A stretch of DNA of 18,713 nucleotides from Candidatus Sulfopaludibacter sp. SbA3 (lineage in GTDB: Bacteria > Acidobacteriota > Terriglobia > Bryobacterales > Bryobacteraceae), in NCBI GenBank assembly GCA_945900935.1, contig CAMDKT010000033.1:1-18713 (forward strand). Reading direction: 5' to 3'. Below the pieces are notes generated by a model that saw only the letters and a list, made by a program, of their open reading frames with translations, was not told where the DNA came from and made no database searches. Below, in pieces: positions 7,229 through 14,907 of the stretch; positions within the stretch are counted from its first letter, which is position 1; each line of letters starts with the position of its first letter. Made by a program: the position numbers and the translations under genes.

Positions 7229-7696
7229 TTAGAACCTAATCGACAAGTAAAAGGACACACAGCTATCACTGTGAGTTCCTCCACATCTGCTAAGTCCAAA
7301 GGTGTGATGTGCCTTTGTCAGAAATCGTACTTCTAATCCTTCCCTTTGCGCGAGCGTGTGAACCTCTTGGAACTCTTCTCGCATGCAACTGAGGCCATGA
7401 GTGTGACTGAAAGTACCGCTATAGCTCTTAGAGCACCCATTCCCCGACTTACAGTAAACGATCGACTCTCGCTTACCTTCCGCAGCAGCATCCTCTAGCG
7501 CAGATCGAAGCAAACCCTGCGCTTTCGCGATAGTTGCGTTTCGTTTCTCCGCAAGACGCTCCTGCTCCCCGTGTTTCTCGGCTTCCCGGTTCAATTCCTG
7601 TTGTTGCCGCCGTTCCTGTTCCTTGATCGGTGCCATCGCCATCGCCTTTTCTCGAAGGGCTTTCAGGTCTAGGTCCATATGACTAAAAACTATCAC
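7229..7696 (-). CDS. Hypothetical protein with N-terminal coiled coil and Cys/His-rich C-terminal half
   Basis: Not recognised. The frame encodes 155 residues from a GTG at 7696, or 149 from the ATG at 7678 (MDLDLKALREKAMAMAPIKE). From about residue 20 to 70 it is a charged Gln/Glu/Arg/Lys helix, likely coiled coil. The second half has scattered Cys and His (YCKSGNGCSKSYSGT, HTHGLSC, KAHHTFGLSRCGGTHSDSC) that could bind metal, though no standard zinc-finger spacing is obvious. The composition is less GC-rich than its neighbours, which fits acquired DNA. A weak GAAGG lies about ten bases before the GTG; the ATG has no clear Shine-Dalgarno. It stands alone between repeat-rich gaps. Function unknown; a chance frame is possible but the amphipathic helix pattern argues for a real gene. 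Confidence 0.55.
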   Translation of the reverse strand: MIVFSHMDLDLKALREKAMAMAPIKEQERRQQQELNREAEKHGEQERLAEKRNATIAKAQGLLRSALEDAAAEGKRESIVYCKSGNGCSKSYSGTFSHTHGLSCMREEFQEVHTLAQREGLEVRFLTKAHHTFGLSRCGGTHSDSCVSFYLSIRF

Positions 7697-7799
7697 ACTT
7701 GCAGATGACCTTCAGAATCCCGTGCAGTCGGCAGCCGGGATCCTCCCACATAACTTCTGGGTATTCAGAAAGTCCGCCTTCTCCCCCTCGCCTACAAAT

Positions 7800-7985
7800 C
7801 CGCCAGAGCCTGCCTGCGCTCACGGGAAGCGCGACCGATCCCTCCATAGCCACATTTCAAACGCCGCCGTCACCCTCACCAAAACCGATACCGCCGCCAC
7901 CCAATCCACTACCGCCAACGCCGCCGGCGCCTACGTCTTCCCGTCTCTCCAGACCGGTCTCTATGAAATCGCCGTTAGCGCCTAG
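7800..7985 (+). pseudogene. Remnant of a carboxypeptidase-regulatory-like (CnaB) domain from a TonB-dependent receptor
   Basis: The plus strand encodes SNAAVTLTKTDTAATQSTT, then NAAGAYVFPSLQTGLYEIAV, ending at a TAG at 7983-7985. This is the N-terminal Ig-like repeat of Oar-type TonB-dependent receptors (usual form: NAxVTxTNxxTG...TTxxAGxYxFxxLxPGxYxxxV). The preceding strand of the domain is found in a different frame (LTGSATDPSIATFQ, about 7827-7868), so a frameshift separates the two. No signal peptide, plug or barrel follows. It is a fragment of a second receptor resembling the intact one at 11553-14765. Confidence 0.65.
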
Positions 7986-8024
7986 GCCCCGCGCCCAAAA
8001 CCAGCGGTAGCGGAGAAACAACCG

Positions 8025-8261
8025 TCACTTAATGTTCAAAGTCTCGTTAACGCAAAACTCCTCGATCCGGCGAAACTTCCCTGCCGCGATGTCGGCCTTG
8101 ACCTTATCGAGCAGGTGCTCACCGCGTCCGCCAGGAGAAAAGTCCCGCTCCATCTCATAATCCCAGCCGTCGCTGTCTAGCCCGTTAAGCCAAACGGCCA
8201 ATGACTGCCGCTCCGCTTCAGACAAGGCAACGATCTCCTCTTTCAGCAACTCCACCGTCAT
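8025..8261 (-). CDS. Orphan antitoxin-like protein (addiction-module type)
   Basis: A 78-residue acidic protein starting MTVELLKEEIVALSEAERQS, with AVWLNGLDSDGWDYEMERDF and GGRGEHLLDKVKADIAAGK. This resembles the small proteins that accompany RelE/ParE toxins as putative addiction-module components: a helix of the LxxAExxxLAxWL type, then a conserved D.WD..ME.DFSPGGRG loop. The ATG at 8261 is preceded by TTAAGG directly and by TAGG at eight bases. No toxin frame follows in the 40 bases downstream or upstream on the same strand, so the partner is missing here. The assignment rests on recognised sequence pattern and is moderately sure; its toxin could also be elsewhere. Confidence 0.65.
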   Translation of the reverse strand: MTVELLKEEIVALSEAERQSLAVWLNGLDSDGWDYEMERDFSPGGRGEHLLDKVKADIAAGKFRRIEEFCVNETLNIK

Positions 8262-8284
8262 CCTTAAAACCTAACGTCTTTTCG

Positions 8285-8765
8285 CCGCGGGAGCAAGCGG
8301 CACTCGATCATTCGAGTTCACGCCTGCCCATCAACACCGGCGGCCCTGACATCTCCAGAATCGCCGGCGCCAGTCCCTCCCGCGCCAGCGCCTCCCCGGG
8401 ATCGACGCCAAATCCCCGCTCACCCGATCCATCGCCAACAGCCGCGATTGGTCCAACGCCTGCGGCCGCGCCAAGCCCTGCTTCAACCCGGCAGCATCTT
8501 CGACAATGCCTGCCGCGCCGAAAAACCGTGTCACGCCTTCAATCAGCCCCCCTCTAAAACTCCCGCCGCGGCAAAGCCCCAACCGCCGGGACCGCCATCT
8601 TTTCCAACTCCATCCCAATCTCCCGGACCGCGCCGATAAAAACGCCTTCGCCTTCCCTACGTAATCCTTCGCATCCGTCACACGCGCCCCATAAATCACC
8701 ATTCACTCATTCTTCGCCCCCATCGCCGCCTTCACAAAATTCAACTCATAACGCTTTTTCCCAGG
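8285..8765 (-). pseudogene. Decayed protein-coding region, family not recognised
   Basis: The minus strand shows coding-like stretches in several frames rather than one gene: KRYELNFVKAAMGAKNE then a TGA, MVIYGARVTDAKDYVGKAKA in the same frame (from 8702), VREIGMELEKMAVPAVGAL in a second frame, GLIEGVTRFFGAAGIVEDAA back in the first, and a last stretch reading GVDPGEALAREGLAPAILEM then SGPPVLMGRRELE ahead of a TGA. Codon third positions stay GC-rich as the frame jumps, the usual look of a gene broken by indels. I could not place it in a family. The part at 8618-8679 recurs in worn form at 6935-6996, so two related copies once lay here. Confidence 0.5.
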
Positions 8766-8777
8766 CTCATCACGAGG

Positions 8778-9167
8778 TCATTGATACTGCTCTCTTTCGC
8801 TGGTATCTTCCAGGTTGTCGTCCGTTAGTTCCTCAAGCTCCTCAGTGGTCAGTGGCTTACGCGCCCAGTGGCGAACGTGAAACACGATGACTGAGCCCGT
8901 TGACTCAGTCTCCTGGTGGATCTTGAAATAGATCTTGTAAGCTCGGTTCTTTCGCCCGTGGAGGAGCAAGCGCACCTCGTCTTGCACGTCTTCAGCCTCG
9001 GGTGCCAGGGCGCACCGCGCTGCCATCTCTCCAAGAGTCTCTATCGTGCCGATGATCCCGGCAAACCACTCTCGTGCGATGTCGATACTGGCTTGGCGCT
9101 TGATGAAACCCGCAATCGCGTCAAGGTCGCCGAAAGCCTCATCTGTGATCTGAACCTCAAAGCCCAT
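8778..9167 (-). CDS. RelE/ParE-superfamily toxin
   Basis: A 129-residue toxin of the RelE/ParE fold. The N-terminal helices read EVQITDEAFGDLDAIAGFI and ASIDIAREWFAGIIGTIETL; the strands follow as EVRLLLHGRKNRAYKIYFKI and VIVFHVRHWARKPLT. The closing VRH..R is the typical C-terminal core. An acidic tail (TTEELEELTDDNLEDTSERE) makes it longer than most relatives. Whether it cleaves mRNA or poisons gyrase cannot be told. The frame opens at 9194, but the ATG at 9167 fits the fold (MGFEVQITDEA) and overlaps the antitoxin stop by 11 bases; the longer form is possible. It is the second gene of a two-gene module with 9157-9438. Confidence 0.88.
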   Translation of the reverse strand: MGFEVQITDEAFGDLDAIAGFIKRQASIDIAREWFAGIIGTIETLGEMAARCALAPEAEDVQDEVRLLLHGRKNRAYKIYFKIHQETESTGSVIVFHVRHWARKPLTTEELEELTDDNLEDTSEREQYQ

Positions 9168-9438
9168 GCTTCGCCCGAAGCTTTGCGGCTGCATCTTTCA
9201 GCGGAATCATTCGTCCTTCTTCCGCGTCATTCATCCCACGGCGGATTGCGGCAACTGTTTCGGCGCGTTCCAAGCGTTCGAGAATTAGCTGGTAGCTCTC
9301 CGCGTCTTGTACCACCAATTCCGCACGCCCGTTGACGGTCAGCACGAGCGGGGTTTTGTTCTCCTTCAGCCGGCCAACGTACTCTTTGATGTTGCGTTGG
9401 AACTCTGTAACGGAACGAACTTCTCTTAGATCAATCAT
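9157..9438 (-). CDS. Phd/YefM-family antitoxin
   Basis: A 93-residue Phd/YefM antitoxin: MIDLREVRSVTEFQRNIKEY, then LKENKTPLVLTVNGRAELVV and AESYQLILERLERAETVAAI, the standard N-terminal DNA-binding fold, followed by a toxin-binding tail ending KLRAKHGL. The ATG at 9438 is supported by AGAGG five bases upstream. It precedes and overlaps the RelE/ParE toxin gene, so the pair forms a complete module that would repress itself. No clear operator palindrome was picked out upstream. The DNA immediately upstream is the 3' end of a tiny signal-peptide ORF. Confidence 0.92.
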   Translation of the reverse strand: MIDLREVRSVTEFQRNIKEYVGRLKENKTPLVLTVNGRAELVVQDAESYQLILERLERAETVAAIRRGMNDAEEGRMIPLKDAAAKLRAKHGL

Positions 9439-9468
9439 CGGAACCTCTATCGTGCTTAAAGCAGATAA

Positions 9469-9585
9469 TTACACGCTACCACGACGACCCTCTGGCGTCG
9501 AACCCAATCGGTAGCTCCGCCCCTGAAACGTCACAGGATCCGCCATAACAACCAGCGTCGTCATCAAAACCAGGAGTAACTTCAT
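9469..9585 (-). CDS. 38-residue ORF with signal peptide; possibly a truncated secreted protein
   Basis: Beginning at the ATG at 9585, the minus strand encodes MKLLLVLMTTLVVMADPVTF followed by QGRSYRLGSTPEGRRGSV and a TAA at 9469-9471. The first 15 residues are a textbook signal peptide with a cleavage site likely after Ala15. AGGG lies five bases before the ATG. Mature sequence is only about 23 residues, too short for a normal secreted protein, and the frame stops 30 bases before the Phd antitoxin start. The most likely reading is the 5' stub of an exported protein whose remainder was lost, perhaps when the toxin module came in. A genuine micropeptide is the alternative. Confidence 0.5.
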   Translation of the reverse strand: MKLLLVLMTTLVVMADPVTFQGRSYRLGSTPEGRRGSV

Positions 9586-9695
9586 ACCAACCCTGCCGCA
9601 AAAATTGGCCGGAACTGTTCACGCCGCTTACTAAAAGTCGCCCCCTCATCGGTGCGAGCTTTGGCCACCGTTCCCGCCAGGCGACGCTCCGGGTT

Positions 9696-10661
9696 TCAGC
9701 GGTCTCCAACTCTCCCATAAACCCGGATCCGGTGATCCGTAAAGGTCAAATGCGGTAGCGGCGTGCTCTTCCCCATGTGACACGGCAAGCAGTTCTGCTT
9801 CAGGTTCCGTTGGCACGCCGCCCCCGCCCTCGCCGGAACCGTATGGCATCCCGCGCACACCGCGACATACGGCCCCGCCGTCCGTCCGGCGTCCTGATGC
9901 GGATTGTGGCAACTCACACACGTCAATCGCCCGCTCGCTCGAAAACACGCGCTAGCGCTCAACCCAGCCAGTTGGAATCGCACGATTGCCCCGTCCGTCG
10001 TCTCCGGCATCCGATGGCATTCCGCGCACAACGCAACCGCCGCGGTCCTCTTCATCCTCGCCTCTCCGGGTCTCCGCGCATGATCGGAGCCAGGTCCGTG
10101 GCATCGTTCACACGTCACACCCGGGATCATTGCCGATAACTCCGGCCCCTCTCGCACATTTGTCGCATGGCAAGTGAAGCACCGTGTAATCGTCGCCGCG
10201 TCCTGCCGCATTCCTAGCGCGGCCTCCGCGCTCGCCGAGGGCGTGCCGCTATGTCCAATCGTCCGCGCCGCCTGGTCTGGCCCCCGGTAGTAAGAAATCC
10301 GGTGCTCAAAATACGCTCCCTTGTACCGCCCCACCGGTGTCACCGCCTGGGAACCCGACCCAAAGGCCCACTCCAGCAGCGCCTCCGCCCGCTCCGCCCC
10401 TTTCGTTATTGTCACCGCCAAACCGCCCGCCGCCCGGGCATAGTCGAAACGCACGCCCGATCTCTCCCGCATCGGCTGTCCCGCCAGCCGTTCCGGAATG
10501 TCAGTCCCGGCAATCGGCCGTAGCGCCAGCGCATGTTGAGACACCGATTGCGTTGCAAACTGCGACGCATGGCACCCCTGGCACGCCGCCGCCCCCGCAT
10601 ACTCCGGCGCAGCCAGGGCCGAAATGCCCGCCATCGCCAAAATACCGCATATTCTTCTCAC
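9696..10661 (-). CDS. Secreted multihaem c-type cytochrome (seven CxxCH)
   Basis: A 321-residue exported cytochrome. From the GTG at 10661 the N-terminus is MRRICGILAMAGISALAAPE, a Sec signal peptide; without this start the signal would be incomplete. Seven haem-c attachment motifs occur: CQGCH 27-31, CFTCH 161-165, CERCH 184-188, CAECH 212-216, CVSCH 248-252, CAGCH 269-273, CLPCH 291-295. Six are packed in the C-terminal half, and the protein ends with a TDHRIRVYG stretch common in such cytochromes. It probably moves electrons in the periplasm. The frame continues upstream to 11528 only because it is antisense to the TPR gene. It is divergent from that TPR gene with 24 bases between starts, and such pairs are common in Acidobacteriota. 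Confidence 0.88.
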   Translation of the reverse strand: MRRICGILAMAGISALAAPEYAGAAACQGCHASQFATQSVSQHALALRPIAGTDIPERLAGQPMRERSGVRFDYARAAGGLAVTITKGAERAEALLEWAFGSGSQAVTPVGRYKGAYFEHRISYYRGPDQAARTIGHSGTPSASAEAALGMRQDAATITRCFTCHATNVREGPELSAMIPGVTCERCHGPGSDHARRPGEARMKRTAAVALCAECHRMPETTDGAIVRFQLAGLSASACFRASGRLTCVSCHNPHQDAGRTAGPYVAVCAGCHTVPARAGAACQRNLKQNCLPCHMGKSTPLPHLTFTDHRIRVYGRVGDR

Positions 10662-10685
10662 AGTCGCCGTAATAAAATATAGTCG

Positions 10686-11552
10686 ATGTGGATCTTGTTT
10701 CTGTTGGCAATCACAGATTGGACGGCCGTCGAACGCCTCATCGCCATCGGCAACTATGCCGCCGCGCACACCGAGTTGGCCCGCCTGCCGCCTGATTCCG
10801 CCCGCTGGCACGTACTTTCCTCCAAAATCGCTGACGGCCGCAACGACCCTGCCGCCGCCGTTTCCGCCGCCGAAGCCGCCCTCCAATTGGAACCCCGCAA
10901 TGAGGCCGCCCACGTCCAACTCGGTGGCATCTTCCTCAGCCGCAACACTCCCGACGCCGCTCTCGACGTCTTCACCGATGCCCAGGCCCTCCTCCCCCAA
11001 TCCGCCCTCATCCGTCTCGGACGCGGCTTGGCCTTCAAGGAGCTGCAACGCTGGGACGAGGCTGAAACAGAGCTCACGCGCTGCCTTCCCAGCCCCCTCG
11101 CCTTCGATGCCCTCGCCACGATTTTCATCCAGCGCCGCCGTTTCGCCGATGCCGCCCGCCTCGCCCAGCGCTTCCTCAAGGAAGCCCCCGCTGACTATCG
11201 GGCCTGGTACTTCTCCGCAGCCGCCAAAGAAGGCCTCGACCTCCCCGGCGTCGAACCCGATGCCCGCCGGTCTATCAAACTCCGTCCCGAATTCGCCGCC
11301 GCCCACGCCCTCCTCGGCAAGTGGCTGCTCAAGCAGGACCGCCCAGCCCAAGCCGTCGTCGAACTCGAACAAGCCGCTCGCCTCCGGCCCGATCTCGTCC
11401 AAGCTCATCTCCACCTCGCCCAAGCCTACCAAAAGCTCGGTCGTAAAGACGATTCCGCCCGCGAATTCAACCTCGTCCGCGAACTCAACAAAAAAGAAAG
11501 TGCGCCGCGGCAGAGATTGCTCTTCCACCGCGGCCCTTCTCCCGCTAAATAA
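10686..11552 (+). CDS. Tetratricopeptide-repeat protein
   Basis: A 288-residue TPR protein. Repeats are visible through most of its length, for example AAAVSAAEAALQLEPRNEAA, DAALDVFTDAQALLPQSALI, DEAETELTRCL, FADAARLAQRFLKEAPADYR and QAVVELEQAARLRPDLVQAH, then AYQKLGRKDDSAREF near the C-terminus. The start MWILFLLAITDWTAVERLI has a short hydrophobic stretch that may be a signal or anchor, so it may act in the periplasm beside the cytochrome. The role is probably protein-protein scaffolding; no enzyme domain is seen. It is divergent from the cytochrome gene and convergent with the TonB-dependent receptor gene; its TAA ends at 11552, the base before the receptor's stop codon. Confidence 0.9.
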   Translation: MWILFLLAITDWTAVERLIAIGNYAAAHTELARLPPDSARWHVLSSKIADGRNDPAAAVSAAEAALQLEPRNEAAHVQLGGIFLSRNTPDAALDVFTDAQALLPQSALIRLGRGLAFKELQRWDEAETELTRCLPSPLAFDALATIFIQRRRFADAARLAQRFLKEAPADYRAWYFSAAAKEGLDLPGVEPDARRSIKLRPEFAAAHALLGKWLLKQDRPAQAVVELEQAARLRPDLVQAHLHLAQAYQKLGRKDDSAREFNLVRELNKKESAPRQRLLFHRGPSPAK

Positions 11553-14500
11553 TCAGAACGCCAGCTTCAACGCCATCTGCACCTGCCGTGGGGTATTGCC
11601 CACCGCGGTCACCCGGCCAAACGTCCCCGCCCCGAACGTCGTGTTCGGATTCGCGAAGTACGGCGAGTTTGACAAGTTGTACGCTTCCGCGCGGAACTGA
11701 ACCTTCACCCGTTCCGTCACCGCAAAGAACTTGCTCACCGTCATATCCCAGCTCCGCAGTCCTGGGCCCCAGATCAGCCCGCGCCCCGCGCTCCCGATCG
11801 TGTACTGCGCCGGCGCCGAAAACGTCGTCGTATCGAACCATCGGTTCACCGTTCGTTCGCCATCCGGCAGATTAGGATTGCCTGAGGAATGCGGCCGGTT
11901 TGCGTTATTGCCGCAAACGCAACTGTCGATCGCGTACCCCGGCGTTAGCGGGAACCCGCCCTGCGCCGTCAGAATCGCGCTCGCTTCCCACCCGCCCAGC
12001 ACCATGTCCGCCGCCCGGCTAGTGTTCAGCCAGCGCCGTCCCTTGCCGAACGGTAATTCGTAGATCGGCGCGAACGTAAACCGGTAGGGCGCGCTGTCCG
12101 GGCCAATGCCGCGGTCCAGATTCCGATTGTTCAGCGGGTCGCGATACCCTTGCTGCCCAACGTCGATCAGCTTGGAGTACGTGAACGCCGCCACCCACGC
12201 CAACCCACTCGAAAACCGCCGCTCTGACTTGATCTGCAGCGCATGGTACGACGACGAACCAATCCATGAATTGCTGGTCACGCCATTGGGATACCTCGGA
12301 AACTGCACGAAGGGAGCAATCCGGCGTCCACGCGCTTCCACCGCCAGGTTCAGCGGGATCGCGTTCTGGTTGTATGCCCCATACTGCAAGTGCGTTCCCT
12401 TGCTGCCTGAATAGCCCACTTCCACCAGCGTCGATCCAAACTCCTTCTGCACATTCAAATTCCACTGCTGCATGTAGGACATGGGATTGTCATCCGGAAA
12501 CACAGTCACACTCGCGGCGTTGCGGCCCGTCTTGTCCGCGGCCGCATAAGGAATGCGGTCCAGCGTCGTCAGCCACGTCAGGTTGTCCGTGGTCGTATAC
12601 CGCCCCACATCGGCATCGGCGAATATCGGATCCGACAGCAGGAACCCGAACGCGCCCGACGACATCGTGCCCACCGTCGATAAGCCGTAACCGCCCCGGA
12701 TGATAATTCCTTTAGCCGGGTTGTACGCAAATCCCAGCCGAGGGCCGAAATTGTTGTAGTCGTTCTTCCATGGCGTTCGCCGGAATCCGTTCTGCCCGAA
12801 ACGCTGATATTCGCCCTTGTCCAGGTCGAACACGCCGGATTGGTTCTGCGCCTCCGTATACCAGAGCGGTGCGTCCCAACGCATCCCCAGGTTCAACGTC
12901 AGCTTGCGGTTCACGCGCCAGTCGTCCTGCAAAAACAACGCATACACGGGTGCCCGTGACCGGAAGAAGCCCGGGAATATGCGGTACTGAAACGACTGCG
13001 GCAACCCCAGCAAAAAACTCGCATAGTCGAAGCCGCTCGTCGAAATCCCCGGCTGGTTCGTGTAGATCGGCTGGAAGTTCCAGCGCGTCGTTCCCGGATT
13101 CGGCTGGAAATTGTCGGTGCGAATCTGCCTTACTTCGCCGCCAAACTTGATCGTGTGCCGGTCCTTCACCCACGATGTCAGATTCACCATCGAGTTGCTG
13201 TTCTGCAGCTCAAAAAAAAGCGTGTCTCCCGAAGATCCCAGCGGCGCGAAGTTGGTAAACTGCACGTCCGGCGTGCCCAGCTTAACGTCTCCATTCGGCA
13301 GGCCCAGAATGCCCAGCGAATTCGTCGATACCTTCCCGAAGCCCGCCACCTCGCGCTTCGGATAAACCTGGAACCATCCCAAATGCAAGTCGTTCGTGAT
13401 GCGCGGCGAGATCACCCGCACGTAGTTCACCACCGCCTGCCGCCCCGGATTCTGCGTTCGGCCAAACCCCAGTTGCCCTGGGTTGCGCCCACCCGCGTCC
13501 GGGTTCGGGAACGCGCTCGCCGGATCGGAGTTCGACTGCCGCCCGGAATACCGCGCAAAGAACTTGTCCTTGTCGGAGAAGTTGTGGTCAATCTTGACGT
13601 CGTACTCGTAGTTGTCCACCTTGTTCGGACCGAAGTTCGTATAGTTCGCGAAGTCCGTATTCAACTGCGGCAGCGGGTACAGCGCCTGCAAGTTCTTCGC
13701 CGCATTGCTGATCCTCGCCGCCGGCAGCCGGTTGCCCGTGAACGGGTCGCGGACCACCGCGCCACCCACCGTCCGCGTCGATGCCGGGTCGTAGATAATG
13801 TTCGGTAATGTCGAAAAATCGCCATTCCTAAACGCTGGCGTCGGTACCGTCAGGTTTGTAAATGCCAGCGTCCCGCGCTGTTTTGTGAACTGAACGTCGC
13901 CAAAGAAAAACGTCTTGTTCTTCACCACCGGGCCGCCAATCGTCCCGCCGTACTGATTCCGGCGCAACGTCGGCCGCGTCGCCGTATAGTAGTTGCCCGC
14001 GTTCAACTTATCATTCTGCATGAACTCAAACGCCGACCCATGAATCTCGTTCGTTCCGGACTTCGTCGTCGATAGCATCACCGCCCCCGACGTCTCTCCG
14101 TACTCCGCCGAAAACGAATTCGTCAGAACTTTGAACTCGCCAATCACGTCGGGATTCGGATTCACCGGATTCCCCGCCCAAACATGGTTCGACGAATGCG
14201 CGCCATCAATGTAGTACGGGTCTTTCCGCACCAGTCCGCCCTGCGTCACCGCATTCCCGTCCCGGTTTAACGCCACCCCCGGCACCAACAGCCGAAAATC
14301 CTGCGGGTTGCGCCCAATGGTCGGAAGGCTCACCACCTGCCGGTTTTCAATGGTCGTCGATAGCGACCCCGTCTCCGTTTCCAGCAACGGCGTCTGTGCA
14401 GTCACGCTCACGGACTCGGTCAATTGCCCCGTCTCCATCGCCACATCGATGCGTAGCTGCCGGGTCATCTCCAGCGAAACATTGTCCCGCTGGAACCGCT

Positions 14501-14765
14501 TGAACCCGCTCACTTCCGCGTCCACTCGATACACTCCCGGCTGTAGGAAATTAAACAGATAGTTCCCGGCGCTGTCCGAAGTTGTCTCCGCCTTGACACC
14601 GGTGCTTTTGTTCGTAATTGTCATCTTCGCGTTTGGGATCACGGCCGACGACGAGTCGGTAACGCTCCCCAGAATCGAGCCTGTGTTGCCCTGCGCGCTA
14701 ACAATCGCCGCTGCCGCGACAACGAGCGCCAATTGGCGAAATAACGTTGATGTTGAGACTAACAT
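11553..14765 (-). CDS. TonB-dependent receptor with carboxypeptidase-regulatory-like N-terminal domain (Oar-like)
   Basis: A 1070-residue outer-membrane receptor. In order: signal peptide (MLVSTSTLFRQLALVVAAAA, cleaved near VSAQ), a CnaB/carboxypeptidase-regulatory-like domain (about residues 30-105: GSILGSVTDSSSAVIPNAKM, DSAGNYLFNFLQPGVYRV), a plug domain (VVSLPTIGRNPQDFRLLVPG; AVMLSTTKSGTNEIHGSAFE), and a long beta-barrel ending LKLAF, with the terminal Phe expected by the BAM machinery. The open frame reaches 14852, but the ATG at 14765 is right: AAGGAAGG lies seven bases upstream and the signal peptide then begins at residue 1. Family members import glycans or other large substrates with TonB energy; the substrate here is unknown. 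The upstream region contains the left TAATTGTCG repeat array, 55-100 bases from the start. Confidence 0.95.
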   Translation of the reverse strand: MLVSTSTLFRQLALVVAAAAIVSAQGNTGSILGSVTDSSSAVIPNAKMTITNKSTGVKAETTSDSAGNYLFNFLQPGVYRVDAEVSGFKRFQRDNVSLEMTRQLRIDVAMETGQLTESVSVTAQTPLLETETGSLSTTIENRQVVSLPTIGRNPQDFRLLVPGVALNRDGNAVTQGGLVRKDPYYIDGAHSSNHVWAGNPVNPNPDVIGEFKVLTNSFSAEYGETSGAVMLSTTKSGTNEIHGSAFEFMQNDKLNAGNYYTATRPTLRRNQYGGTIGGPVVKNKTFFFGDVQFTKQRGTLAFTNLTVPTPAFRNGDFSTLPNIIYDPASTRTVGGAVVRDPFTGNRLPAARISNAAKNLQALYPLPQLNTDFANYTNFGPNKVDNYEYDVKIDHNFSDKDKFFARYSGRQSNSDPASAFPNPDAGGRNPGQLGFGRTQNPGRQAVVNYVRVISPRITNDLHLGWFQVYPKREVAGFGKVSTNSLGILGLPNGDVKLGTPDVQFTNFAPLGSSGDTLFFELQNSNSMVNLTSWVKDRHTIKFGGEVRQIRTDNFQPNPGTTRWNFQPIYTNQPGISTSGFDYASFLLGLPQSFQYRIFPGFFRSRAPVYALFLQDDWRVNRKLTLNLGMRWDAPLWYTEAQNQSGVFDLDKGEYQRFGQNGFRRTPWKNDYNNFGPRLGFAYNPAKGIIIRGGYGLSTVGTMSSGAFGFLLSDPIFADADVGRYTTTDNLTWLTTLDRIPYAAADKTGRNAASVTVFPDDNPMSYMQQWNLNVQKEFGSTLVEVGYSGSKGTHLQYGAYNQNAIPLNLAVEARGRRIAPFVQFPRYPNGVTSNSWIGSSSYHALQIKSERRFSSGLAWVAAFTYSKLIDVGQQGYRDPLNNRNLDRGIGPDSAPYRFTFAPIYELPFGKGRRWLNTSRAADMVLGGWEASAILTAQGGFPLTPGYAIDSCVCGNNANRPHSSGNPNLPDGERTVNRWFDTTTFSAPAQYTIGSAGRGLIWGPGLRSWDMTVSKFFAVTERVKVQFRAEAYNLSNSPYFANPNTTFGAGTFGRVTAVGNTPRQVQMALKLAF

Positions 14766-14823
14766 TAAAGAACCTTCCTTGAATGTGAGAATATCACAAT
14801 GGAGGCGTTCACTCGCTGATGGG

Positions 14824-14855
14824 CGACAATTAGATCTCCCGGCCAACGACAATTA
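14824..14855 (-). repeat. Left array of TAATTGTCG repeats, period 23
   Basis: CGACAATTA (minus strand TAATTGTCG) occurs at 14824-14832 and 14847-14855, 23 bases apart, each followed on plus by a similar A-rich/CTCCCG stretch. The 13-mer CCAACGACAATTA at 14843-14855 is a perfect inverted copy of 15154-15166. The array lies in the leader of the TonB-dependent receptor gene. Confidence 0.75.
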
Positions 14856-14907
14856 AAACTCCCGCTCAACCGAGGGGGACTGAAAAGGAATCGCGGCAAA
14901 AAGCGAG

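Noticed and set aside
10662..11528. The upstream half of a 610-residue minus-strand open frame continuing from the cytochrome gene
   Set aside because: It is exactly antisense to the TPR gene, is Glu/Gly-rich without a domain, and the cytochrome signal peptide starts at 10661.
13155..13808. 217-residue Arg/Val-rich plus-strand frame inside the receptor gene
   Set aside because: Composition of an antisense frame; the receptor barrel is continuous on the minus strand.
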